From: CAIXSC01 sp040381235
GTDB lineage: Bacteria; Planctomycetota; Planctomycetia; Pirellulales; Pirellulaceae
Assembly (NCBI GenBank): GCA_040381235.1
Contig: JBEIHS010000301.1
Coordinates: forward strand, 1-8,121
Direction: 5' to 3'
Length of the DNA: 8,121 nucleotides
Positions 1 to 6,388 of the stretch are shown here, in pieces. Position 1 is the first letter of the stretch. Each line of letters opens with the position of its first letter. The notes under the pieces were generated by a model that was not told where the DNA came from, ran no database searches, and saw only the letters and a program-made list of their open reading frames with translations. The translations under genes and the position numbers were made by a program.

Positions 1-119
1 AGTTTTCAGTTTTTAGTTTTCAGTTTTTAGTTTTTAGTTTTTAGTTTTCAGTTTTCAGTTTTCAGTTTTCAGTTTTCAGTTTTCAGTTTTCAGTTTTCAG
101 TTTTCAGTTTTCAGTTTTT
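1..119 (+). repeat. Heptamer tandem array AGTTTTY, 17 units
   Basis: Seventeen uninterrupted 7-bp units of the form AGTTTTC or AGTTTTT fill the left edge. Units 2, 4, 5, 6 and 17 end in T and the others in C, so the array has two unit variants. It begins at the window edge and may extend to the left. The unit has no stop codon in forward frames and 7 is not a multiple of 3, so all three forward frames give the same Phe/Ser/Val/Gln-rich heptapeptide cycle; reading frames through it are not evidence of genes. Similar units recur at 1112-1202 (same orientation) and at 251-285 (opposite orientation). Confidence 0.95.
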
Positions 120-250
120 TGAGGGCGCGCGATTTTTTTGACGGGCCCTGGGTAACAACGACTCTCCTACTGGCGCACAAAAAAAAATTGCGATTCCGCT
201 TCGACACTGAAAACTCATCAATCAAACCTCGAAAAACCACCTGCTAAACC
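120..250. other. Gene-free spacer with opposed T tracts
   Basis: This spacer between two repeat arrays holds no credible gene. It has a T7 tract on the plus strand (133-139) after a GC-rich GCGCGC stretch, and an A9 tract (179-187) that is a T9 tract on the minus strand. The flanks CGCGATTTTTTTG (128-140) and CAAAAAAAAATTGCG (178-192) are imperfectly complementary, leaving a loop of about 37 nt. The layout could be a weak bidirectional terminator between the minus-strand gene ending at 355 and an unseen gene to the left, but no strong stem sits directly before either T tract. Single ACTGAAA-like fragments (from about 205) link it to the following array. Confidence 0.3.
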
Positions 251-285
251 ACTGAAACTGAAACTGAAAACTGAAACTGAAAACT
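251..285 (-). repeat. Mixed 6/7-bp repeats ACTGAA(A), inverted relative to the first array
   Basis: Five units alternate between ACTGAA and ACTGAAA. On the minus strand these read TTCAGT and TTTCAGT, the same motif as the array at 1-119 but in opposite orientation and with variable length. The two arrays and the spacer between them form an imperfect inverted repeat of nearly 300 bp. Confidence 0.85.
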
Positions 286-303
286 CCCTCCCCAAACCAC
301 CAA

Positions 304-350
304 ACCACTGACCACTGACCACTGACCACTGACCACTGACCACTGACCAC
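304..350 (-). repeat. Heptamer tandem array CAGTGGT, 6 units
   Basis: Six perfect ACCACTG units (304-345) and a partial one end only a few bases from the stop codon of the DUF1080 gene at 355-357. On that gene's strand the unit reads CAGTGGT. Translated, the array gives a Ser-Val-Val-Ser-Gly-Gln-Trp cycle, which produces spurious open frames. The shared CAGT core suggests kinship with the AGTTTTC arrays. Confidence 0.95.
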
Positions 351-354
351 CCCG

Positions 355-1094
355 CTACGGCTTCATCACCCGATATCGCAATTTTCGGATGGCCGCTTTT
401 GTGTCGTAGGTGGCCAAGCCGACGGGTTGCGAGAGCGTGACTTCGTTGCGCGTTGTGACCTTTCGATCTTTGATCGAAACGTCCACCACCGGGGCTTCGT
501 CGATCCAGGCCTTGATGCGGTCGGCTGTGACTCGCACGCGGAATTTGTACCACTTGCCGTTGTCGAACTTCATTACCTGCGTGGTTTCGTTTCGGAAGCG
601 TCGCGGCCGTCAAGGCTGGAGATACCAACGACGCTGCCGGCCCAACCGCCAACGATCAGGCTGGCATGCGAATCGCGGACCGGGAACGTCAGCCCGACAA
701 AGAAGTCGGTTCCCTCCACTCGCTGCGCTTCCAAGCTGATCTCGAAGTCCACCTTCGGGAACGCCTTGGTCCACGTGACGCCGGTAAGCGGTCCGCCTTG
801 GTTGAGGATCAGTTCGCCTTCGACGACTTCCACTTCGCCATCGCCGCCGAACTTGGTCAGTTTCCAGCCATCCAGATTGCGGCCATTGAACAGCGGCATC
901 CAGCCGTCCGCGTCCGCCACCGGTTTCGCGGCCGGCGTCGTTTGGGCCTGGACCGTAACGCAGGCAAGTCCAAGGACGACGGCGACGCCGGCCAGTAGAG
1001 CCGCGACGGATCGGGCCAACGGGCGGATGGCGGCGGAAAACAAAGGGAGGGCTGGAGTCCGACAAGTGCGGTCGATGGGGGTGGGGGAGTGCAT
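355..1094 (-). CDS. Secreted DUF1080 / 3-keto-disaccharide hydrolase-like protein, frameshifted
   Basis: The product resembles DUF1080 proteins (PF06439, concanavalin-like jelly roll), exported proteins implicated in cleaving 3-keto-glycosides and abundant in planctomycetes. The start ATG (1092-1094) lacks a clear Shine-Dalgarno sequence. Residues about 24-50 form an Arg-preceded hydrophobic signal peptide ending in VQA-Q. The motif FNGRNLDGW is at residues 69-77 and GGWAGSVVGISSLDGRDAS at 149-167. The first frame then stops after SETKPRR (residue 173), while the next frame continues with the expected ENETTQVMKFDNGKWYKFRV and runs to a TAG at 355-357. Restoring one A gives a 246-residue protein of normal length, so the break is either a recent mutation or a sequencing error. 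It lies 141 bp downstream of the SGNH gene on the same strand, with a repeat array between. Family assignment is strong; the substrate is unknown. Confidence 0.88.
590..592 (-). other. Single-base deletion / frameshift site in the DUF1080 gene
   Basis: On the coding strand the sequence reads GCTTCCGAAACGAAACCACG. Adding one A to the AAA run (the plus-strand TTT at 590-592) gives codons for A-S-E-N-E-T-T, which joins the two halves of the family motif exactly. There is no X-XXY-YYZ slippery heptamer here, so programmed frameshifting is unlikely. Confidence 0.85.
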
Positions 1095-1111
1095 GGGTGG
1101 GTCGGGGGGTG

Positions 1112-1202
1112 AGTGTTCAATTCTCAGTGTTCAGTGTTCAGTGTTCAGTATTCAGTTTTCAGTTTTCAGTTTTCAGTTTTCAGTTTTCAGTTTTCAGTTT
1201 TT
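1112..1202 (+). repeat. Heptamer tandem array AGTNTTC, 13 units, graded
   Basis: Thirteen consecutive 7-bp units grade from AGTGTTC-type (1112-1146, including a diverged AATTCTC unit) through AGTATTC (1147-1153) to six perfect AGTTTTC units and a final AGTTTTT. It fills most of the gap between the stop of the SGNH hydrolase gene (1236) and the start of the DUF1080 gene (1094). Orientation matches the array at 1-119. The one-direction gradient fits expansion or homogenisation from the right end. Confidence 0.95.
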
Positions 1203-1235
1203 GGCGTTCGTCCTGGCGCTTGATGGGTGGTTGGT

Positions 1236-2057
1236 TTAGCTGCCCAGCAGTTTGGCGACGTGGGATTCGATCGAGTCGGCCCAGATCTTGTAGCCGGCTG
1301 GGCTGAGGTGCAGGAGGTCGGGCATGATTTCCTTCGACAGCGAGCCGTCGGCGCCCAGGAATTTCGGGCCGATATCGAGGAAGAAGACCTGCTTGTCGTC
1401 GGCGATCGGGGCGACCAGCGCGTTGGTCTTCACATTGACTTGGCGGCGGGCGTCCTTGTCGTCGGCGCCGCGCGGGAAGACCGCCAGCACCAGGATTTTG
1501 GTTTCGGGCAGTTTAGCGCGCAATTTCGCGACGATCGCTTTGATGCCGTCGGCGATCTCTTCGGGCGTGTTGGAGCCCGAGTTGTTCGTGCCGATCATCA
1601 GCACGGCGGCCTTCGGCTTGATGCCGTCGATGTTGCCGTTGTCGAGCCGCCAGAGCACGTGTTGCGTGCGGTCGCCGCCGATGCCCAGATTCACCGCGTT
1701 CCGTTTGCCGTAGTTTTCCGCCCAGGCCGCCTTGCCCGCACCTTCCCACCCTTGGGTGATTGAATCGCCAATGAAGAGCAGGTCGACATTCCCTTGCTTG
1801 ACTCGCGCGTTGAAGCTGTCGTGCCGCTTCATCCAGTTGCCGTCGCGCGGTTCGGGCTTAATGGCCGAATGCAGCTTGGCCTCGGGCTTGGCCGCTGTCT
1901 TTTCGGACGGTTTGGCAGCCTCTTGGGCGCTCAATGGCGCGGCGGACATGCCGCATGGCAGCAGCCCGGCAAGGCCGCAGATGAACAGGGCGGCGATCGT
2001 TCGCCGCAGGACGGGACGGGACCAAGCGCGGGAGCCGGAAACCGAGAACAGACGCAT
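1236..2057 (-). CDS. Secreted SGNH/GDSL hydrolase, PAF-acetylhydrolase IB-like
   Basis: This 273-residue protein is a serine esterase of the SGNH superfamily. Residues about 18-45 form a signal peptide (RRT then a hydrophobic stretch to LSAQ), followed by a Lys/Ala/Pro/Glu-rich linker to about residue 70. Block I is GDSITQGW (97-104, nucleophile Ser99), block II GIGGD (125-129), block III GTNN (156-159) and block V DLLH (247-250, Asp247 and His250). HVLWRLDNG (133-141) and IKPKAAVLMIGTNN (146-159) closely recall the catalytic subunits of platelet-activating-factor acetylhydrolase IB. In bacteria such proteins may remove acyl or acetyl groups from glycans or lipids; the substrate cannot be read here. 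The ATG at 2055-2057 has AGGAG nine bases upstream. The next gene on the strand is a secreted DUF1080 protein, which hints at shared extracytoplasmic glycan work. Confidence 0.93.
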   Translation of the reverse strand: MRLFSVSGSRAWSRPVLRRTIAALFICGLAGLLPCGMSAAPLSAQEAAKPSEKTAAKPEAKLHSAIKPEPRDGNWMKRHDSFNARVKQGNVDLLFIGDSITQGWEGAGKAAWAENYGKRNAVNLGIGGDRTQHVLWRLDNGNIDGIKPKAAVLMIGTNNSGSNTPEEIADGIKAIVAKLRAKLPETKILVLAVFPRGADDKDARRQVNVKTNALVAPIADDKQVFFLDIGPKFLGADGSLSKEIMPDLLHLSPAGYKIWADSIESHVAKLLGS

Positions 2058-2066
2058 CGAGTCGAA

Positions 2067-2071
2067 CTCCT
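2067..2071 (-). promoter_or_regulatory. Shine-Dalgarno site of the SGNH hydrolase gene
   Basis: AGGAG on the minus strand ends nine bases before the ATG at 2055-2057 and supports this start. Most other starts in the window have weaker or no such site. Confidence 0.7.
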
Positions 2072-2250
2072 GAAAAGAGTAAGCGAAAACAAGCGGCTCG
2101 ACCGCGCGATGAGCTCGGACTTCCTGTGCCGCGCGTCGCCAGCCGATGCCGGGCCATGTTAGCCATATTTCATAAATCTGGCGAGCGTTCCCGGGAAGAC
2201 GTGTGTTATCCTGCCGCTAGGGTTCGAGTGACGAGACGCGGTCCGGCGGT
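2072..2250. promoter_or_regulatory. Divergent intergenic region, presumed promoters of both flanking genes
   Basis: About 180 bp separate the ribosome-binding sites of two divergent genes, so promoters for both must lie here or overlap their leaders. I see no convincing -35/-10 pair. The least GC-rich part is around 2158-2178, and a poor -10-like TATCCT sits at 2207-2212 facing the plus-strand gene. A perfect 10-bp palindrome TTCCCGGGAA (2188-2197) could be an operator half-site pair or chance. There is no gene here. Confidence 0.35.
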
Positions 2251-2251
2251 T

Positions 2252-2257
2252 GAGGAG
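2252..2257 (+). promoter_or_regulatory. Shine-Dalgarno site deciding the start of the large WD40 gene
   Basis: GAGGAG ends eight bases before ATG 2266-2268. An in-frame GTG at 2257 begins inside this site and so is unlikely to be the start; ATG 2266 is preferred, shortening the protein by three residues. Confidence 0.7.
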
Positions 2258-2265
2258 TGTCGGTG

Positions 2266-5200
2266 ATGAGTTGGATGTGCATGGTGCTGTTCTCCGAGGA
2301 CGCTCCGTTCGACACCGCGGCATTTTTGCGGCATTTCCAAGCGGCATGGCCCAACACTTTGATCAAGGCGGATGAAGCCTCCTCCGATGCGGGGGACGAC
2401 GCCGGGATGACGCATTCGTTCGATGTCGGCAACGGCAGCGTGGTGATCGGCCGCATGCCCGTGGCGATTCCGGAAATGGCAGTCAACGCCGAGCGTCCGC
2501 CGATGTTCTGGCCCAACGCGGCCACGGAAGTGCCGCGGCATCGCGTCCACTGGATCGTGACGGCGCCGGGGGAGAGCGGCAAGGCGGTGGAGCGTGCGCG
2601 GCTGTTGACCCAGACAGTGTATTCGCTGCTCGCGAGCCAACGCGGCGGCTTAGGCGTCACCTGGGGCAGCCATGCGCACATGGTCGGCGTGACGATCTTC
2701 CAGGCGATGGCGTCGGAGATCAACAAAGGGGCCGATCCCTACTTGCTGTGGTTCGACATCCAATGCGGCTGGGCCCCGCCCGGTCCCTCTTCGGGACTCG
2801 CCACCGGATTCACTCGCGGTCTCGCCGATTTTGAACTGAAAGAATTCGAAACGCTCGCCGCGACCGAGCCGCCGCGCGAACTGCATGGGCGGTTGCTCGG
2901 CTTGATCGAATACGTGCTCAAACGCGGTCCCGTGATTCGCCACGGGCAGACGATCGGCCAAAGCGCCGAGGAACGGATCCGCGTCGTCGAGTCGGACTCG
3001 GCGTTCGGCCATGAGAACCGAGTGCTGCGGTTGGATTACTTGGGGGCCAGCGGCACAGCCGCCCCACCGGCACCCGCGAGTTCGGCCGCTCCAGGGAATC
3101 CGGCTGCGACCGCAAGGCCCACGGCGACCGCAAGGCCCACGGCGACCGCAAGGCCCACGGCGACCACGACGCCGACGGCGGCCGCAAGGCCTACTGCGGC
3201 CGGGAGTCCGACTGCGTCCGGGAGGCCGGCAGCAGCAGTGCATAACGGCGGGCCGCCAAGCAGCGATCCGCTGGCGGCCGACGATCCGTTTGGGCTTGGC
3301 CCTGGCGGGGCGGCGGCGTACACCGCGAACGCGTCGGTGGCCGGCCAGAACGCGAACGGGTCGCCGGTTGGAAATCCGCAAACGGCGAATGCTTACGGGG
3401 CCAACGCCTTCGCGCCCAATGCCTACGGCACCCAGGGCCACGGCGCGAATCCCCACGGCGGCAATCCTTCTAACGCGTATCCCTACGGCGCGAATGCCTA
3501 CGGCGCGAATCCTTACGGCGCGAATCCTTACGCTCCCAATCCATACGGACCGGGGGCTGTGGGGCCACCAAGCCAACGGATGTCGGTGGCGGCGTTAATT
3601 GGCTTCATTTTCTCGGTGATTTCGCCCTTCCTGTTCTGCCTCTGTTTCGCGAACGTGCCGGCATCTTTGGTCGCCATCGTTCTCGGGCATGTCGCCCTCG
3701 TTCAGATCGGCCGCAGCCAAGGCATGGTGTACGGCAAAGGTCTCGCAATCACCTCGCTGGTAATCGGCTATCCCATCTTCCTCAGCTCCATCGGTTTTTT
3801 GGCGTGGATCTTTGTCATCGCGCCCGCCATGCAGCCCGGCACTCCGCCCAACGTTCCCCAAGGCATGCCGATGGCCCGCAACATGTTTGGCGATGGCGCA
3901 AGCGACAGCGGAGACGGGTTTGGCATCGACCTGGATGACTCGAAGGGGAAGTCCGGTGCCACGGTCCCGCCCGGCGTCACGGCCCCGCCGCAGTTTCCAG
4001 GCACGCCTCGGACGTCGGACACTGGTGACCCGCAGAAATCCGACGCCTCCAAGGCTGGCTCCAATGCCGGCTCGAACGCCGATTCCAACGCTGGCTCGGC
4101 TAGCGGGCCGCAAACTCCCTCCTCGCCGCAGTTTCCCCGTCCGAACTTCAATTTTCCGAAGGGTGTTCCCGATCGCTTCCGTGACCTCGGCGCGAAAGGC
4201 GGTATGCCCGGCGGCACTCCCCCAGGAATGCCCAACTTCCCCGAAATGCCTGGATTTCCCGGCGGACCGAACTTCCCTGGCGGACCGAACTTCCCTGGCG
4301 GACCGAACTTCCCTGGCGGACCGAACTTCCCTGGCGGGCCGAACTTTCCTGGCGGACCCGGTTTTCCCAACATCCCGGGGTTTCCCGGCGGACCGGGCGT
4401 TCCCAATCCCAACGCGAGTAGCTCGACGCCCAACCCGAACCCGACGGCGAAAGACGGCGGCACCGCCTCCATCCGGCCCAAGACGGCCACTTCGGGATCC
4501 ACCCCCAACACCACGGGCAGCGCCATTCCCAACGCCACTGGCAACACGCTGCCTAACCTCAATCCGTTCGGCGACGCGCCGCTCGATCCGAGCACTGTGC
4601 TGGCCAGCTTTCCCGAGATCGGGTGGCCGGTGCGCTCGCTAAGCTTTTCGGCGGATGGCAGTCGGTTAGCCGTCGGCCGTATCGACTCGGGGTTCACCGT
4701 ATTCGACATCGATAGCGGCAAGCCGGCGTTCCAGCGCGAGCGGTTGGCGACGCTCGGGCCTGTGGTTGCCGTGGCGTGGTCGCCCGACGGCAAGTTTTTG
4801 TTCACCGGCGGCCAGAACGGACAACTCGTGTCGTGGGAGATCGCGCAACCGACCGCGAAGCCGCGAAGCCACGCCGGGCACAAACGCACGGTCTCGTGTC
4901 TCGCGGTCGGTCCCGAGGGGCGGTTTATCCTGTCAGCCGGTCACGACCGGACGGTGGTTTGGCAGCAACCGAACACGCCGGACAAGGCGCGGTCGGTCGA
5001 ACTTCCGGGAAGCGGCGAGATACTCGCCGTCCGCATTGGCTCGCCGCCGGTCACCGCGATGGCGACCGACGGCAAGGATGTGTTTGAAATCGATCTCAAG
5101 ACGGCGGCCATCCTGCGAACCGTCAAGCTCGATCGGCGCTCGTGCCAAAGCGCCGACTTTTCCAGCGACGGCCAAAGTATCGCTGTGAGCCAGGGGCGGG

Positions 5201-5499
5201 ATGTCATCGTCTACGATACGGCCGAAGGGCAAGTGAGGACGAAGATCCAGGTCGGCAACGACCTGCAGTGGTGTGTTCGCTTCACGCCCGACGGCGAGCG
5301 TTTTTTAACGGGCGCTCGCGGCGCGTTCCACGTCTTCGAACGCAAGAGCGGCATGAAGATCGCGTCGTTGTCGGTCGGCCAACCGTTGTATGTGCAGACG
5401 ATGGCGATCGATGCCCAGTCGCAGCGGGCGGCTGTCATTCCGGATTCAGCGGGACAGACGCTCCGCGTTTACCGCTTGCCCACCAGCGAGCCAAGATAG
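2266..5499 (+). CDS. DUF4261-DUF4190-WD40 multidomain membrane protein
   Basis: This 1077-residue protein (ATG 2266 chosen because of the Shine-Dalgarno site) has these parts in order. Residues 1-260 resemble DUF4261 proteins, clearest at about 185-245 (ADFELKEFETL, GLIEYVLKRGPVIRHGQTIG). Residues 281-322 are seven degenerate ATARPT hexapeptides. Residues 374-430 are Asn/Gly/Tyr/Ala-rich (PYGAN repeats). Residues 439-522 are a DUF4190 membrane segment, with hydrophobic stretches at 441-461 and 493-518 around GHVALVQIGRSQG and GKGLAITSLVIGY. Residues 523-780 are a Pro/Gly/Ser/Asn-rich linker with six FPGGPN/G repeats (664-699). Residues about 782-1073 are seven WD40-type repeats, each with a recognisable SxDG, SPDG or TPDG turn or its remnant, enough for one closed propeller. 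There is no N-terminal signal peptide. With two helices both ends would be cytoplasmic; if the middle hydrophobic stretch (465-480) also spans, the propeller would be outside. The function is unknown; a scaffold or sensor role is inference only. The 3' end overlaps the convergent transporter gene by 65 bp. Confidence 0.9.
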   Translation: MSWMCMVLFSEDAPFDTAAFLRHFQAAWPNTLIKADEASSDAGDDAGMTHSFDVGNGSVVIGRMPVAIPEMAVNAERPPMFWPNAATEVPRHRVHWIVTAPGESGKAVERARLLTQTVYSLLASQRGGLGVTWGSHAHMVGVTIFQAMASEINKGADPYLLWFDIQCGWAPPGPSSGLATGFTRGLADFELKEFETLAATEPPRELHGRLLGLIEYVLKRGPVIRHGQTIGQSAEERIRVVESDSAFGHENRVLRLDYLGASGTAAPPAPASSAAPGNPAATARPTATARPTATARPTATTTPTAAARPTAAGSPTASGRPAAAVHNGGPPSSDPLAADDPFGLGPGGAAAYTANASVAGQNANGSPVGNPQTANAYGANAFAPNAYGTQGHGANPHGGNPSNAYPYGANAYGANPYGANPYAPNPYGPGAVGPPSQRMSVAALIGFIFSVISPFLFCLCFANVPASLVAIVLGHVALVQIGRSQGMVYGKGLAITSLVIGYPIFLSSIGFLAWIFVIAPAMQPGTPPNVPQGMPMARNMFGDGASDSGDGFGIDLDDSKGKSGATVPPGVTAPPQFPGTPRTSDTGDPQKSDASKAGSNAGSNADSNAGSASGPQTPSSPQFPRPNFNFPKGVPDRFRDLGAKGGMPGGTPPGMPNFPEMPGFPGGPNFPGGPNFPGGPNFPGGPNFPGGPNFPGGPGFPNIPGFPGGPGVPNPNASSSTPNPNPTAKDGGTASIRPKTATSGSTPNTTGSAIPNATGNTLPNLNPFGDAPLDPSTVLASFPEIGWPVRSLSFSADGSRLAVGRIDSGFTVFDIDSGKPAFQRERLATLGPVVAVAWSPDGKFLFTGGQNGQLVSWEIAQPTAKPRSHAGHKRTVSCLAVGPEGRFILSAGHDRTVVWQQPNTPDKARSVELPGSGEILAVRIGSPPVTAMATDGKDVFEIDLKTAAILRTVKLDRRSCQSADFSSDGQSIAVSQGRDVIVYDTAEGQVRTKIQVGNDLQWCVRFTPDGERFLTGARGAFHVFERKSGMKIASLSVGQPLYVQTMAIDAQSQRAAVIPDSAGQTLRVYRLPTSEPR
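3106..3231 (+). repeat. In-frame 18-bp minisatellite coding ATARPT-type hexapeptides
   Basis: Seven 18-bp units start at 3106. The first three are identical (GCGACCGCAAGGCCCACG) and the next four decay progressively (peptides ATTTPT, AAARPT, AAGSPT, ASGRPA). Each encodes one hexapeptide of the Pro/Ala/Thr-rich linker after the DUF4261-like domain, so length change by whole units keeps the reading frame. Confidence 0.92.
3385..3555 (+). repeat. Asn/Gly/Tyr/Ala-rich coding repeats (PYGAN, about 15 bp)
   Basis: Codons for Ala-Asn-Ala/Pro-Tyr-Gly recur; the most regular part (3481-3552) is a 15-bp unit built on TACGGCGCGAATCCT. The product is a low-complexity, prion-like segment just before the DUF4190 membrane segment. 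Confidence 0.8.
4255..4362 (+). repeat. In-frame 18-bp minisatellite coding FPGGPN hexapeptides
   Basis: Six 18-bp units: three in the middle are identical (TTCCCTGGCGGACCGAAC at 4273-4326) and the outer ones differ at one to a few bases. They encode FPGGPN five times and then FPGGPG. This is the second in-frame 18-bp expansion in the same gene with an unrelated unit. On the antisense strand it reads like a collagen-type GPPGKF sequence, which is an artefact. Confidence 0.93.
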
Positions 5500-6388
5500 T
5501 GGCGGTGAAGACGCAGCCGAAGGTGTACAGGGCCGTGGGCACAGTCGCCGCCGGCTGGTCCTTGAAGTATTGAAGAGCGAGCGACGTGCCGAGCCCGGCG
5601 TTTTGCATGCCAACTTCGATCGTCAAGGCGCGGCGCATCGACTCGGGTTGCCTAATTGCGGCCGCCGCTCCATAACCGGCCGCGTATCCCAACAGATTGA
5701 CGGCAAGCAGTGGAACGAGCAGTTCGACCGAGCCGGCGGCGAGGCGGGTCCGGTTCAACGCGACGACGGTCGCGATGATCCACAGGATGACGCAATTCGC
5801 CACCACGGGCCCAACCCGCACTCCCCAGCGTTCTCCCCACGGTGTGAGCCGGGCCACAGCGTAGCCGCCCAGGACGGGCAAGACGACTTGCAGGAGCAGA
5901 TCGACCGCGACTTGGACGCGATCGAGCGGAATTGATTGGCCCAAGGTCGCCGAAAGCGTGAACGGGACAACGAGCGGCGACAGCAACGTCGAGGCGGTCG
6001 TCAGGCTGACGCTGTAGCTGGTATGGCCGCGGGCGTTGAGCGTGATGACGTTGGAAGCCATCGCTCCCGGAACACAGCCGACAAGAACCATGCCGATCTG
6101 GTAGTCCTCGCTCAAGCCGCTCCACCGAGCCGCCACCCAGCCGAGCAGCGGCATGGCCGAGTATTGAATCGCCGTGCCGTAGAGCACATGCGGCCAACGC
6201 TTCGCGACCTGGCGGACCTCGTCCCGCGGCATCATGGCCCCGACGGCGAACATGGTGGCGGCCAGCAGCCAGGGAATGGCCGGTTTGCTCGCCACAAACG
6301 GATCGGACGCCGCGCCGAAGAGGCTCGGCCACCAAAACGCCACGCCGCAGATCGCCAACAACCACCCCAACAGAAAACGCTCTAGCAC
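5435..6388 (-). CDS. Bile acid:sodium symporter (BASS/SBF) family transporter
   Basis: This 317-residue integral membrane protein belongs to the SBF family (PF01758), sodium-coupled carriers of organic anions; the substrate is not predictable from sequence. It is hydrophobic throughout, consistent with about nine or ten helices. Family signatures are CVPGAMASNVITLN (105-118) and EVGMQNAGLGTSLA (258-271). By comparison with the bacterial ASBT structures, Gln75, Ser112/Asn113, Ser128/Thr131, Glu258 and Gln262 lie where sodium ligands are expected. The start is GTG at 6386-6388, supported by AAGGA nine bases upstream and by a 7-bp overlap with the end of the CPBP protease gene, suggesting translational coupling. 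The last 65 bp overlap the convergent WD40 gene in antisense; the C-terminal tail (ASGKRGASVPLNPE) is hydrophilic and probably tolerant. Confidence 0.92.
   Translation of the reverse strand: MLERFLLGWLLAICGVAFWWPSLFGAASDPFVASKPAIPWLLAATMFAVGAMMPRDEVRQVAKRWPHVLYGTAIQYSAMPLLGWVAARWSGLSEDYQIGMVLVGCVPGAMASNVITLNARGHTSYSVSLTTASTLLSPLVVPFTLSATLGQSIPLDRVQVAVDLLLQVVLPVLGGYAVARLTPWGERWGVRVGPVVANCVILWIIATVVALNRTRLAAGSVELLVPLLAVNLLGYAAGYGAAAAIRQPESMRRALTIEVGMQNAGLGTSLALQYFKDQPAATVPTALYTFGCVFTATILARWWASGKRGASVPLNPE

Noticed and set aside
1..350. Possible CRISPR array
   Set aside because: The repeats are 6-7 bp, directly adjacent and without unique spacers; no cas genes are nearby.
585..600. Programmed ribosomal frameshifting in the DUF1080 gene
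   Set aside because: There is no slippery heptamer; a one-base loss in an A run explains the break more simply.
218..652. Minus-strand open frame ending in SVVSGQW repeats
   Set aside because: It overlaps the DUF1080 gene out of frame and continues through the CAGTGGT array; the repeated peptide is a by-product of the 7-bp unit.
427..1239. Plus-strand 270-codon open frame opposite the DUF1080 gene
   Set aside because: It is antisense to a clearly recognisable family domain, and its C-terminal part is translated heptamer repeat (Phe/Ser/Gln/Val cycle).
2257..2265. GTG at 2257 as the start of the large gene
   Set aside because: The GTG begins inside the GAGGAG ribosome-binding site, whereas ATG 2266 has ideal spacing from it.
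2650..3576. Minus-strand 308-codon Arg-rich open frame
   Set aside because: It is antisense to the linker region of the large gene, has a highly biased composition and no family signature.
3768..4889. Minus-strand 373-codon open frame with collagen-like GPPGKF repeats
   Set aside because: It is the antisense reading of the FPGGPN minisatellite and WD40 coding region; GC-rich codon bias keeps this frame open. The sense frame carries recognisable domains.
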